From JANLSE01 sp038214135 (GTDB lineage Bacteria; Chloroflexota; Chloroflexia; Chloroflexales; Roseiflexaceae), in the NCBI GenBank assembly GCA_038214135.1, contig JBBQSD010000003.1, positions 1-64,000 on the forward strand: a stretch of DNA of 64,000 nt. The letters are read 5' to 3'. The translations under genes and the position numbers were made by a program. How positions within the stretch are numbered: position 1 is the stretch's first letter; every line of letters starts with the position of its first letter. This document shows positions 7,393 to 16,051 of this stretch, in pieces. The notes under the pieces are model-generated. The model did not search any database and was not told the origin of the DNA. It saw only the letters and a program-made list of their open reading frames with translations.

Positions 7393-9219
7393 ATGAATAA
7401 ACCGACATCAAAGATACGTGCACGAGTTGCCATTGGCATCCTGCTCGCATTCCTTATCCCAATCCTGGCCGCCTGTGGTGGTGCTACACCAGCTGCCGCC
7501 CCGACCGCTGCTCCCGCCGCTGCACCAACTGCTGCTCCCGCTGACGCTCCAACCGCTGCGCCTGCCCCGACCGCTGCGCCTGCCGCTGAGCCAACCAAAG
7601 CACCTGAGGCAACTGCTGCGCCTGCCGCTCCAACCAGCAGCGCAAAGCCTGGCGTGTTGCGATTAGCGATTGCTACTGAGCCAGATAACACCGACCCACA
7701 GAAAGCCTCGTTCGTTGGCGAAATCCAGTTGATTATGCTCAACTATCAGGCACTGATGACCTTCGACACCGATATGAAGCCAATTCCGGGCGCTGCTGAG
7801 AAGGTGGATGTTTCGCCAGATGGCAAGACCTACACCTTCACACTTCGCGATGGCCTCAAATACTCAAATGGCGACCCACTGACTGCTGCGAACTTTGAGT
7901 ATGCCTGGAAGCGCCTGGCCGATCCAGAACTGGCCGGCGACTATCAGTTCATTGCCTGCGACATCATCAAAGGCTATAGCGAATATGCCGCAACGACATG
8001 CCAGGGCAAGTCGATCACCGAAACGCTAGCGCTTGATCTGCCAGCACTCAAGGATGGCGTCGGCGTCAAGGCTGTTGATGACAAGACCCTCACGATTGAA
8101 CTGGTCAACCCAGCCCCATACTTCCTGAGCATTGCTGCATTGTGGGTCGGCGTGCCAACCCGTGAGGCCGATGCCGAGGTTGCCGATGGCCTTTCCCAGG
8201 CTGTGCCAGAGAACTTTGTTGGCAACGGCCCCTTCCAGCTGATCGAGCACGAACGTGATACCAAGATTGTCTTCGAAGCCAACCCCAACTATATTGGACC
8301 GTTAACAACGAAGCTGACACGGATCGAGATGGCGGTCATCAAAGAAAGCCAGGTTGCCTTCCAGGCCTATAAGAATGGTGAGATCGATATGATCGGCCTG
8401 GCACCAGAAGATCGCTCAGCTGCCGAGGGCGATGCCGTCCTGAGCAAGGAACTGGTCGATACAACTGGCTCCTGTACCTTCTATCTGGGCTTCAATAATG
8501 CCAAGGCACCCTTCGATAACCAGAAGGTTCGCCAAGCCTTTGCACAGGCTGTCGACCGTGATGCCTGGGTGAATGATGTCTTCCAAGGCCTTGGCGCACC
8601 AACCCAGACGTTCATCCCACCGGGCTTCCCCGGCTACGAAAAGGGCGATCAGTTTGCCTTTGATCCAGCCGCTGCCAAGAAGACTCTGGCCGATGCTGGG
8701 TTTGCCGATGGCAAGGGCCTCCCACCAATCAAACTGACTTTCTCCTCCAGTGCCCGTAATAAGGTTCGTTTCGAATGGTTTGCTAACCAGTTCAAGCAAA
8801 ACCTGGGCATTGATGTTCAGCTTGATCCAGTTGACCCAACCGCCTATACCGCATTGGTCAAGGATCCAGCCACCCTGCCACAGATGTTCTATCTGGGTTG
8901 GTGCGCAGATTTCCCCGATCCACAGAACTGGTTGACAGCCGTGTTCAAGACCGGCGGCAGCGCAGCAAGCCGCATCTCGTTCTCGAACAAGGAGTTCGAT
9001 GATTTGGTAACGAAGGCCGATGCCGAGATTGATCCAGCAAAACGTGCTGAACTGTACTCACAGGCGCAGAAGTTGCTGATTGAGCAAGCACCAGTTGCCT
9101 TCCTTTCGAATGATGGTGGTAAGGTGTTGGTCAAGCCATATGTCAAGATTGGCAAGGTGACACCGATCGATTACATTCAAGGCTACTTCGACCTACCAAA
9201 TCTCAGCGTCGAGCCGTAG
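7393..9219 (+). CDS. oppA: Oligopeptide ABC transporter, substrate-binding lipoprotein
   Basis: A 608-residue SBP family 5 lipoprotein. An N-terminal signal (ARVAIGILLAFLIPIL) ends in the lipobox LAAC (cysteine about 28), followed by a flexible linker of repeated Ala-Pro-Thr (about 30-88) that holds the domain off the membrane. The binding domain has the family 5 hallmarks LRLAIATEPDNTDP, YTFTLRDGLKYSNGDPLTAA near the N-lobe and NPAPYFLSIAALW. A GGAG lies seven bases before the ATG. It begins a five-gene operon with both permeases and both ATPases, so it delivers peptides or similar solutes to the importer. The exact ligand is not predictable; the length favours oligopeptides. Confidence 0.93.
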   Translation: MNKPTSKIRARVAIGILLAFLIPILAACGGATPAAAPTAAPAAAPTAAPADAPTAAPAPTAAPAAEPTKAPEATAAPAAPTSSAKPGVLRLAIATEPDNTDPQKASFVGEIQLIMLNYQALMTFDTDMKPIPGAAEKVDVSPDGKTYTFTLRDGLKYSNGDPLTAANFEYAWKRLADPELAGDYQFIACDIIKGYSEYAATTCQGKSITETLALDLPALKDGVGVKAVDDKTLTIELVNPAPYFLSIAALWVGVPTREADAEVADGLSQAVPENFVGNGPFQLIEHERDTKIVFEANPNYIGPLTTKLTRIEMAVIKESQVAFQAYKNGEIDMIGLAPEDRSAAEGDAVLSKELVDTTGSCTFYLGFNNAKAPFDNQKVRQAFAQAVDRDAWVNDVFQGLGAPTQTFIPPGFPGYEKGDQFAFDPAAAKKTLADAGFADGKGLPPIKLTFSSSARNKVRFEWFANQFKQNLGIDVQLDPVDPTAYTALVKDPATLPQMFYLGWCADFPDPQNWLTAVFKTGGSAASRISFSNKEFDDLVTKADAEIDPAKRAELYSQAQKLLIEQAPVAFLSNDGGKVLVKPYVKIGKVTPIDYIQGYFDLPNLSVEP

Positions 9220-9258
9220 TACTTTGACCAGCTTTATCTGATGGGTTGCGTACCGCAG

Positions 9259-9278
9259 GGGCGCGATATATCGCGCCC
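9259..9278. terminator. Perfect 20-bp palindrome between oppA and oppB
   Basis: GGGCGCGATATATCGCGCCC is a perfect palindrome 40 bp past the binding-protein stop, in a 154-bp gap. It has no T-run, so it is more likely an mRNA-stabilising or attenuating hairpin that keeps binding-protein mRNA above permease mRNA than a full terminator. Sequence alone does not decide this. Confidence 0.55.
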
Positions 9279-9373
9279 GTACCAACCATCAGCGGTAGCG
9301 GAGTTGTGAATGCATGTCACTCATTGCTCCGCTACTGCGAGTATATGATTAATTTCCTGCGGAGACAGACGCC

Positions 9374-10378
9374 ATGACTGAGTATATTATCCGTCGCATT
9401 CTGTGGTTCATCCCAGTGATTCTTTCGGTTGGCCTGATTACCTTCGGGATTGCTCGGATTACGCCAGGTGGTCCATTCGATACGGATCCTAATCGTCGTC
9501 AACTTCCACCAGCAACGGAAAAAGTGTTGCGGGCAAAGTTCGGCATGGATCTACCATTCTGGCGTCAGTTTACGCGCTATATGCTGTTTGATATCGAAAT
9601 TGACCCAAAGACAAAGCAGCAGAAGATTGTCTGGGGTGCAATTGGTGGTAACCTCGGGCCAACCTACCAATCACGCGGCTCACAGACGGTACAAGATTAC
9701 CTGTTCAAAAGTACATCTGGTAAGCCAAGCCGCTTTCAATACTCGGCTCGCCTAGGGTTACAAGCCCTAGGGTTTGCGCTGATGATCGGCATTCCATTGG
9801 GCGTGATTGCGGCGCTTAATCAAAACACCTGGATTGATTATATTCTTCTGTTTATTTCAACCTCATTTGTGGCCGTACCAACACTGATTTCCGGCATGCT
9901 GCTGCTGCTTGTCTTCGCTGTACAATTAAAATGGTTCTCAATCATTCCAAAATGGGATGATCCAATCAAACCCTGGATTTTGCCGACGCTGACACTTGGT
10001 ATGGGTATTCTTGCTTTTGTTGCTCGCCTGGCCCGTAATAGCGTGCTGGAAGTGATGCGCATGGATTATATCCGTACAGCACGCGCCAAGGGCTTAGGCG
10101 ATTTCCTGGTGAATTCACGCCATATCCTCCGCAACGCCCTGCTGCCAATTGTCACCATTCTTGGCCCACTCTTTGCTGGTTTGTTGACTGGTTCGCTGTT
10201 TGTTGAGACGATCTTCCAGGTTCCTGGTATGGGCACAACAATTCTGACGGCGCTCGGACGACGTGATTATTCAATGATCATGGGCACAACGCTACTGTAT
10301 ACTTTTATGCTGGTTGTTGGCAACCTCGTCGTCGATCTCTTGTATGGCGTGGTGGATCCACGAATCCGAGTGAAGTAG
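9374..10378 (+). CDS. oppB: Oligopeptide ABC transporter permease (OppB/DppB type)
   Basis: A 334-residue inner-membrane permease with six predicted helices: MTEYIIRRILWFIPVILSVG at the start is the standard first helix of OppB/DppB proteins. The EAA loop that docks the ATPase is at about residues 225-255 (YIRTARAKGLGDFLVNSRHI, then LRNALLPIVT). An insertion around residues 60-115 (TKQQKIVWGAIGGNLGPTYQ...) lengthens the first periplasmic loop. GGAG precedes the ATG by nine bases. OppB pairs with the OppC-type permease nine bases downstream to form the channel. Confidence 0.94.
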   Translation: MTEYIIRRILWFIPVILSVGLITFGIARITPGGPFDTDPNRRQLPPATEKVLRAKFGMDLPFWRQFTRYMLFDIEIDPKTKQQKIVWGAIGGNLGPTYQSRGSQTVQDYLFKSTSGKPSRFQYSARLGLQALGFALMIGIPLGVIAALNQNTWIDYILLFISTSFVAVPTLISGMLLLLVFAVQLKWFSIIPKWDDPIKPWILPTLTLGMGILAFVARLARNSVLEVMRMDYIRTARAKGLGDFLVNSRHILRNALLPIVTILGPLFAGLLTGSLFVETIFQVPGMGTTILTALGRRDYSMIMGTTLLYTFMLVVGNLVVDLLYGVVDPRIRVK

Positions 10379-10387
10379 GAGAGCGTC

Positions 10388-11374
10388 ATGGCGACTTCGC
10401 CTCAAGCCAAGACAATTATGGCGACTGGCGCACCCGAGATGCCAACACGAGCACCACGCAGCCTGTGGAGCGATGCAATACGGCGGCTACGCAAAAATGT
10501 CGCAGCAGTTTTCTCGATTGGTGTCATCCTGTTCTTTATCGTTATTGCGCTTTTTGCACCGCTGATTGCACCCTACAGCCCGATTACACAGACGAAGAAT
10601 AATAGTTTGCGTCAGCCTACTTGGGTACAGAGTGATAATCCTGGCCTGAATGGCTCTCCAGAGCATCTGCTCGGAACCGATGCACTTGGCCGCGACATTT
10701 TCTCGCAACTGATCTATGGCTCACGGGTCTCACTGATTGTTGGGTTTATTCCGCAAGTCATTGTGCTGCTGATTGGTGTGCCGCTTGGCCTAATTTCGGG
10801 CTATGCTGGTGGCCGAGTTGATAATCTGTTGATGCGCTTCACCGATATCATCATTGCCTTTCCAGATATTTTGTTTGTGATCACACTGACGACAGCCCTA
10901 CGCGAGACCTTTTTGGGTCAAGCATTTAATGGGTTGCTGTTGATTTTTACGGCACTTTCGATTGTTGGTTGGACCGGTATCACCCGGTTGGTGCGTGGGC
11001 AGGTGCTGTCACTCAAAGAGAAGGAGTTCATTGAGTCCGCACGTGCGGTCGGTGTGCCAACCTCGCAGATTCTCTTTCGGCATATTCTGCCAAATACGCT
11101 CGCACCAATTATTGTCTCGGTTGCCTTTGGTATACCGGGCGCGATTATCGCAGAGGCATTTCTGACATTTGTCGGAACAGGGATGCGCCCATCAACCGAT
11201 ATTAATGCACCATTCCCGACCAGTTGGGGCGCGATGTTGCTGGATGGCTACAGCAACCTCAGTTCAGGGCCCTGGTATCTGCTCTTCCCGGTATTGTGTG
11301 TTGGATTGCTGACAATGGCGTTCACCTTCCTGGGCGATGGATTGCGCGATGCGCTTGACCCACGCGGCGAGTAG
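10388..11374 (+). CDS. oppC: Oligopeptide ABC transporter permease (OppC/DppC type)
   Basis: A 328-residue permease beginning with a cytoplasmic tail and the typical OppC_N segment (SLWSDAIRRLRKNVAAVFSI). GTDALGRDIFSQLIYGSRVS is the conserved start of the membrane domain, and EFIESARAVGVPTSQILFRH followed by ILPNTLAPI is the EAA loop. GGAG lies seven bases before the ATG, and the gene follows oppB after nine bases. It forms the heterodimeric pore with OppB. Nothing in the sequence looks eroded. Confidence 0.94.
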   Translation: MATSPQAKTIMATGAPEMPTRAPRSLWSDAIRRLRKNVAAVFSIGVILFFIVIALFAPLIAPYSPITQTKNNSLRQPTWVQSDNPGLNGSPEHLLGTDALGRDIFSQLIYGSRVSLIVGFIPQVIVLLIGVPLGLISGYAGGRVDNLLMRFTDIIIAFPDILFVITLTTALRETFLGQAFNGLLLIFTALSIVGWTGITRLVRGQVLSLKEKEFIESARAVGVPTSQILFRHILPNTLAPIIVSVAFGIPGAIIAEAFLTFVGTGMRPSTDINAPFPTSWGAMLLDGYSNLSSGPWYLLFPVLCVGLLTMAFTFLGDGLRDALDPRGE

Positions 11375-11427
11375 GGGCCGCAATCTCAACGACGAACGGC
11401 GTTTTCGCATTGTACGAGAGGATTAGC

Positions 11428-12444
11428 ATGGCAAACGGACCGCTGCTCGAAGTCCAAAATCTGGAGACCCATTTCAAAACCCAGGATGGTGTGGTCAAAG
11501 CCGTTAACAACGTCTCGTTCCATGTTGATCGCGGCGAGACATTGGGAATCGTCGGTGAGTCCGGCTCGGGAAAGAGTGTCACGTCGCTCTCGATTATGCG
11601 CCTGATTCCAAGCCCACCTGGTAAGATTGCTGGCGGCAAGCTCCTGTTCGATGGCGAAAATCTGCTGGATATGTCCGATGAGGAGATGCGCGCCATTCGT
11701 GGCAACCGAATCTCGATGATCTTCCAGGACCCGATGACCTCCCTCAACCCGGTGCTGACGATTGGCCGCCAGATCACCGAATCGCTCGAATTGCACATGA
11801 AGATGAGCCAGCGCGAATCACGCAACCGTGCCGTCGAGTTGTTGAGTATGGTCGGCATCCCTAGCCCGGCTCGGCGCCTCGATGATTACCCGCATCAGTT
11901 TTCGGGCGGTATGCGCCAGCGCGTGATGATCGCAATGGGGCTTTCGTGTAACCCAGAACTGCTGATCGCCGATGAGCCAACAACTGCACTGGATGTGACG
12001 ATCCAGGCCCAGATTCTGGAACTGATCAAACGACTCCAGCGAGAACTTGGCACGGCAGTGATCATTATTACCCATGACTTGGGTGTGGTGGCGGGCATGA
12101 CTGACCGTGTGGTTGTGATGTATGCTGGCCGGATTGTTGAAGAGGGGCCAACCGACGAGATCTTCGCCAATCCACGCATGCCCTACACGATTGGGTTGTT
12201 ACGCTCGATCCCGCGCCTTGATGAGAGCGCAGATCGCCGCCTTACGCCGATTCGAGGGCTTCCACCGGATCTCATCGGCTTGCCGCAGATCTGTGCATTC
12301 AGCCCGCGCTGCGATTATTATGTGGCCGGTAAGTGTGATGCACAGGTGCCACCATTACGAACCGTTGGGCCAGATCATCGAGCAGCCTGCCTGTTTGATA
12401 TTACGCTTGAAACGCCAATTCCAGAAACCGCCGTCCCTGCATAA
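11428..12444 (+). CDS. oppD: Oligopeptide ABC transporter ATPase (OppD/DppD type)
   Basis: A 338-residue ATPase. Walker A is GESGSGKSVTS, the signature motif QFSGGMRQRVMIAMGL and Walker B LLIADEPTTALDVT, with the H-loop IIITHDLGVV. The C-terminal oligopeptide/dipeptide extension has the cysteine cluster FSPRCDYYVAGKCDAQVPPL, which in this family can carry an iron-sulfur cluster. Start chosen at the ATG 11428, preceded by AGAGG; an in-frame TTG at 11410 lacks a ribosome site. It energises the importer together with OppF. Confidence 0.94.
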   Translation: MANGPLLEVQNLETHFKTQDGVVKAVNNVSFHVDRGETLGIVGESGSGKSVTSLSIMRLIPSPPGKIAGGKLLFDGENLLDMSDEEMRAIRGNRISMIFQDPMTSLNPVLTIGRQITESLELHMKMSQRESRNRAVELLSMVGIPSPARRLDDYPHQFSGGMRQRVMIAMGLSCNPELLIADEPTTALDVTIQAQILELIKRLQRELGTAVIIITHDLGVVAGMTDRVVVMYAGRIVEEGPTDEIFANPRMPYTIGLLRSIPRLDESADRRLTPIRGLPPDLIGLPQICAFSPRCDYYVAGKCDAQVPPLRTVGPDHRAACLFDITLETPIPETAVPA

Positions 12445-12450
12445 CCAGTA

Positions 12451-12583
12451 AGCTATCAGCTATCAGCCGTCAGCCGTCAGGAGTGCTAATGATGCACCTA
12501 CACGGACCTACTGGCGGCCCATGGTATCAACAAACAATGCTTCCACGGACATTAATGCTGAAAGCTGAAAGCTGAAAGCTAAC
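12451..12583. repeat. Inverted TCAGC-heptad element (family C), copy 1
   Basis: One end is CTATCAGCTATCAGC with CGTCAGCCGTCAGG and the other three GCTGAAA heptads, so the arms are complementary in the centre of the unit. The core of about 80 bp (CAACAAACAATGC, ACGGACATTAATG) is related on the opposite strand to the cores at 15363-15476 and 39725-39850. It fills the gap between oppD and oppF without a terminator-like T-run. Confidence 0.75.
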
Positions 12584-12596
12584 TTAGAGGTAGACT

Positions 12597-13646
12597 ATGA
12601 CGATTGGAACAAGCACACCGGATCTCCTGCAGGTCCGCGATCTCAAAATGTACTTTCCGGTTATGCGTGGAATAGTGCTCCAGCGCCAGGTTGGTGCGGT
12701 GAAGGCAGTCGATGGGCTGAACTTCAGCATCAAGAAGGGCGAAACACTCGGCCTTGTTGGTGAATCCGGCTGCGGCAAGAGCACAACAGGCCGTGCGATC
12801 TTGCAACTGCACAAGCCAACTGCCGGTGAAGTTATTTTCCAGGATAACGGTCAGAGCCGCGATCTTGTCAAACTTCAGGGTGAAGAAATGCGGAAGATGC
12901 GCCGTAAGGTGCAGATGATCTTCCAGGATCCATATGCTTCCCTCAACCCACGTATGACGGTCGGCGATATTATTGGCGAACCGATCCGGGTTCATGGGTT
13001 GCGGAATGGCCAGGCAGCGGTGCGTGAACGGGTGCAAGATCTGCTTGCGCTGGTCGGCCTGAACCCATACTTCATCAATCGCTATCCACACGAATTCTCG
13101 GGTGGGCAGCGCCAACGTATCGGCATCGCACGGGCACTGGCTGTCGAGCCAGAATTCGTTGTCTGCGATGAACCAGTCTCGGCTCTTGATGTCTCGATTC
13201 AGGCGCAGGTATTGAACTTGCTTGAGGATCTTCAGCAGAAACTTGGGCTGACATATCTGTTCATTGCCCACGGCCTCTCGGTCGTCAAGCATATTAGCAA
13301 TCGTGTGGCGGTGATGTATCTGGGCAAGATGGTCGAACTAGCCGATGGCCCGAAGCTGTACAGTATGCCAATGCATCCCTACACACAGGCATTGCTCTCG
13401 GCGGTACCAATTCCTGATCCGAAGATTGAGAAGCAGCGTAAGCGCATCATTCTGGAAGGCGATGTGCCCAGCCCGCTCAACCCACCCACCGGCTGCCGCT
13501 TTCATACACGTTGCCCAATTGCAATCGACCGCTGCAAACAGGAGGAGCCGCCATTCCAGGATTATGGTGGCGGGCACTTCGCAGCATGCTGGCGGGCACG
13601 CGAATCGAGCGAACTGATGCCATCCGTCGCACGGCAAACGGCATAG
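12597..13646 (+). CDS. oppF: Oligopeptide ABC transporter ATPase (OppF/DppF type)
   Basis: A 349-residue ATPase with Walker A GESGCGKSTTGRAIL, signature HEFSGGQRQRIGIARALAVE, Walker B FVVCDEPVSALDVS and H-loop LFIAHGLSVV (glycine instead of the usual aspartate after the histidine). The OppF-type N-terminus LQVRDLKMYFPV and the C-terminal GCRFHTRCPIAIDRCKQEEP cysteine motif are present. AGAGG lies six bases before the ATG. It is the last gene of the opp operon; a strong hairpin follows 30 bp after the stop. A heptad element separates it from oppD. Confidence 0.94.
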   Translation: MTIGTSTPDLLQVRDLKMYFPVMRGIVLQRQVGAVKAVDGLNFSIKKGETLGLVGESGCGKSTTGRAILQLHKPTAGEVIFQDNGQSRDLVKLQGEEMRKMRRKVQMIFQDPYASLNPRMTVGDIIGEPIRVHGLRNGQAAVRERVQDLLALVGLNPYFINRYPHEFSGGQRQRIGIARALAVEPEFVVCDEPVSALDVSIQAQVLNLLEDLQQKLGLTYLFIAHGLSVVKHISNRVAVMYLGKMVELADGPKLYSMPMHPYTQALLSAVPIPDPKIEKQRKRIILEGDVPSPLNPPTGCRFHTRCPIAIDRCKQEEPPFQDYGGGHFAACWRARESSELMPSVARQTA

Positions 13647-13675
13647 GCCACTATTACATACGTCGTTTGGGGTTC

Positions 13676-13710
13676 GGGGTTGTGGGATATGTCCCGCAAC
13701 CCCAAATTTT
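13676..13710 (+). terminator. Rho-independent terminator of the opp operon
   Basis: GGGGTTGTGGGA pairs with TCCCGCAACCCC (one G-T wobble) around a TATG loop, followed by AAATTTT. It lies 30 bp after the oppF stop and is the strongest candidate end of the operon. Confidence 0.7.
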
Positions 13711-13712
13711 GT

Positions 13713-13873
13713 TCTCCCCTCACCCCCTGCCCCCTCTCCCAGAACGGGCGAGGGGGAATTGTATTGCAATGCAACACCTGGACGCCCCTTCTCCCCAACG
13801 TGGAAGATTGTACAATGCAACACCTGGACGCCCCTTCTCCCCAACGTGGGAGAAGGGGTTGGGGGATGAGGGG
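13713..13873. repeat. Pyrimidine-rich palindromic element (family E) with internal tandem duplication
   Basis: Starts with CTCCCCTCACCCCCTGCCCC and ends with the complementary GAGAAGGGGTTGGGGGATGAG. Inside, a unit of about 46 bp containing AATGCAACACCTGGACGCCC and CTTCTCCCCAACGTGG occurs twice in tandem. The same palindromic family is at 18141-18197, 29681-29780 and 41320-41428. No open frame is supported. Confidence 0.8.
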
Positions 13874-13935
13874 CAAAAGACATTCCTATTTGACGCTATC
13901 ATAGGCGACGGGTACAATTTGCATGGGAGGGACAT

Positions 13936-15102
13936 ATGCCTGAGCGATTAATCTATCTCGACCATGCGGCGACGACTCCACTGCATCCGCAGGTGTTGGA
14001 CGCCATGATGCCCTATCTGACGGAACGGTTTGGTAACCCATCGAGCATTCATCGCGTTGGGCGGCAGGCGTTGGATGCGCTTGATGATGCCCGCGACACA
14101 ATTGCTGCGGTTCTGGGGGCCAATCCAAAGGAAATCGTCTTTACCGGCGGCGGCACCGAAGCGAATAATTTGGCGATTAAGGGCGTAGCATTGGCACAGC
14201 AGCGGGCGGGCAAGGGCGGGCATCTGATCACAAGTGCGATTGAGCATCATGCAGCGCTGCACGCCTTTGAGTATCTGGAGGCATTTGGTTTTGAGGTGAC
14301 AATCCTGCCAGTTGATCAGTATGGCATGGTGAAACCAGCCGATCTGCGGGCTGCGATCCGCCCAGATACCACGCTGGTTTCGATCATGTATGCCAATAAC
14401 GAGATCGGCACGATTCAGCCAATCGCCGAATTGGGTGCCATCTGTCGCGAACGCGGCGTGATCTTCCATTCCGATGCTGTTCAGGCGGCGGGTTCGCTGC
14501 CATTGCATGTTCGCGCACTCAATGTTGATCTGCTCTCAATCACGGCCCATAAATTCTATGGCCCCAAGGGCGTTGGCGCATTATATGTGCGTCGTGGCGT
14601 ATCATTGTTACCACAGATATCGGGTGGCGGGCAGGAACGACGGCGCAGAGCAGGAACAGAAAATGTGGCGGGAATTGTTGGGATGGCCACGGCATTACAG
14701 ATTGCCGAGGAATATCGCCCAGCATATGTCGCCCACTGTAGAACACTGCGGGATCGGTTGGCGAGTGGGCTGCTTGATCGAATCACAGGGGCATCGCTCA
14801 ACGGGCACCCAATCGAACGACTGCCAAACAATGTCAATCTGCTGTTGGAAGATATCGAGGGCGAAAGTGTGCTGCTCTTGCTGGATCAGCATAATATTGC
14901 GGCATCAAGTGGTTCGGCCTGCACGAGTGGTTCACTGGAAGCTTCGCATGTGCTGCTCGCACTTGGGTTGCCCCACGAACGAGCAATCGGTTCAGTTCGC
15001 CTGAGTATTGGACGCGATACAACCGAGACCGACATCGACATCGTGCTGGATGTGTTACCGCCACTGATTGAACAACTACGCGCCGTGACGATGGCATCGT
15101 AA
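13936..15102 (+). CDS. Cysteine desulfurase (NifS/IscS family)
   Basis: A 388-residue class V PLP enzyme that takes sulfur from cysteine for iron-sulfur clusters and thio-modifications. The start MPERLIYLDHAATTPLHP is the family N-terminus; the PLP lysine is in SITAHKFYGPKGVGALYVRR, and the catalytic cysteine loop is SSGSACTSGSLEASHVL, a short loop of the NifS/IscS type. GGGAGG lies five bases before the ATG. No IscU/NifU scaffold or iscR is adjacent, so whether it serves general cluster assembly or tRNA thiolation is open. A convergent small membrane protein begins 8 bp after its stop. Confidence 0.94.
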   Translation: MPERLIYLDHAATTPLHPQVLDAMMPYLTERFGNPSSIHRVGRQALDALDDARDTIAAVLGANPKEIVFTGGGTEANNLAIKGVALAQQRAGKGGHLITSAIEHHAALHAFEYLEAFGFEVTILPVDQYGMVKPADLRAAIRPDTTLVSIMYANNEIGTIQPIAELGAICRERGVIFHSDAVQAAGSLPLHVRALNVDLLSITAHKFYGPKGVGALYVRRGVSLLPQISGGGQERRRRAGTENVAGIVGMATALQIAEEYRPAYVAHCRTLRDRLASGLLDRITGASLNGHPIERLPNNVNLLLEDIEGESVLLLLDQHNIAASSGSACTSGSLEASHVLLALGLPHERAIGSVRLSIGRDTTETDIDIVLDVLPPLIEQLRAVTMAS

Positions 15103-15109
15103 GTAAGAA

Positions 15110-15283
15110 CTATTTCTTGGGAAGATCATCGGTTTCCGATTCGGCCTGCTCGGCAACCTGATCGACTTCGCGCCGCAGATATTGAATCAGGCGAAAGATA
15201 TCCGGCGCGATGGCAATTCCAAGCTGCCAGGCTACCACCAGAATAATAATACCAATTGCAAATTCAAGCAGCGTTGCGCTCAT
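15110..15283 (-). CDS. Small membrane protein with acidic tail (57 aa)
   Basis: Reverse-strand frame from ATG 15283 to TAG 15110, with GGAG six to seven bases upstream. A single hydrophobic helix (LLEFAIGIIILVVAWQLGIA, residues 5-24) is followed by an amphipathic stretch (FRLIQYLRREVDQVAEQAES) and a charged end. This is the N-out bitopic layout of many small bacterial membrane proteins. I recognise no family. It is convergent with the cysteine desulfurase 8 bp away and has no obvious operon partner. The ribosome site, typical composition and clean stop make it a probable real gene. Confidence 0.68.
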   Translation of the reverse strand: MSATLLEFAIGIIILVVAWQLGIAIAPDIFRLIQYLRREVDQVAEQAESETDDLPKK

Positions 15284-15362
15284 GATCGACTCCTGCCGCT
15301 ACAAAACATGTGCGGCTGTGTACATGAACAGGACGTTCCGCCAGATATAATAGTTGCTGTAC

Positions 15363-15476
15363 CAGCTCTCAGCTTTCAGCTTTCAGTTCTCGTATAATAG
15401 ATGTTCACATAAACAACAGACGTTGCCAGGCATAGCAAGAACGTTCATCTGCACGAAAAAGCTGACGGCTGATAGT
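15363..15476. repeat. Inverted TCAGC-heptad element (family C), copy 2
   Basis: AGCTCTCAGCTTTCAGCTTT forms the left arm and GCTGACGGCTGATAG the right arm. The core contains AACAACAGACGTTGCCAGG and GTTCATC, shared with the copy at 39725-39850. A TATAAT is embedded near 15393, so the element could supply a promoter to the SRPBCC gene. Confidence 0.75.
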
Positions 15477-15558
15477 TTAGATTGCTGGACATCCAACAGA
15501 CAATTGATCTCGTATGCTTATGTAACCCAAAGTGTACAATGTGGATGTGGAGGGTCTC

Positions 15559-16038
15559 ATGAGTAGCGTCAAGCCCTATGTCGGGATTGCACATCCGACT
15601 GCGTCGTCAGAGCGAGTTCGGATCATTCGCGCCACGCCAGCGGCAATTTTCGCGTTGCTCTCCGAGCCGCAAAATCTCACAACGATCCTCCCCCGTGTTC
15701 AGCGTGTCGAAATCCTTGAGCGCCACGCCAGCAGTGCTCGTGTTCGCACACACATGGCCTTTGGGGTGCTCGGCGCAATCACGGCCATTGGCGAAGTTCA
15801 GTGGATCGAGGGCCGCGAATTGTTGTTCCACGCAGATCGCCCGGTTGGTGTTGAATCACGCTGGACACTGCTGCCCGATCCTGCTGGAACGCGTATGATT
15901 GCAACAATGGTTCTTGATCTTGCACCAATGATGGGGCCATTAGCGGCGTTCATTCCTGCCGAGAGTGTCGCTGCCATGATCGGCCCAGATCTTGATGCGG
16001 CCCTCAGTGCCATTGCACGGCGGGTTGAAATGACCTAA
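15559..16038 (+). CDS. SRPBCC (START/Bet v1-like) family protein
   Basis: A 159-residue helix-grip protein. VRIIRATPAAIFALLSEPQN, the core valley (ARVRTHMAFGVLGAITAIGE) and WTLLPDPAGTRMIATMVLDL match the strand pattern of CoxG/polyketide-cyclase-like SRPBCC domains, and the C-terminal long helix is DLDAALSAIARRVEM. The start at 15559 follows GGAGG by five bases; the frame is open 27 bases further upstream without a site. Such proteins bind hydrophobic ligands or act as lipid carriers. The DUF92 gene follows 13 bp later, so the two are probably co-transcribed, which would fit a prenyl-lipid ligand (inference). Confidence 0.8.
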   Translation: MSSVKPYVGIAHPTASSERVRIIRATPAAIFALLSEPQNLTTILPRVQRVEILERHASSARVRTHMAFGVLGAITAIGEVQWIEGRELLFHADRPVGVESRWTLLPDPAGTRMIATMVLDLAPMMGPLAAFIPAESVAAMIGPDLDAALSAIARRVEMT

Positions 16039-16051
16039 ATAGGATAGTACC

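Noticed and set aside
7359..7742. 127-codon minus-strand frame with AGAAVGAG repeats
   Set aside because: It is the antisense of the Ala-Pro-Thr linker of the OppA lipoprotein.
12579..13292. 237-codon minus-strand frame inside oppF
   Set aside because: oppF is intact on the plus strand with all ABC motifs; the antisense frame is a shadow.
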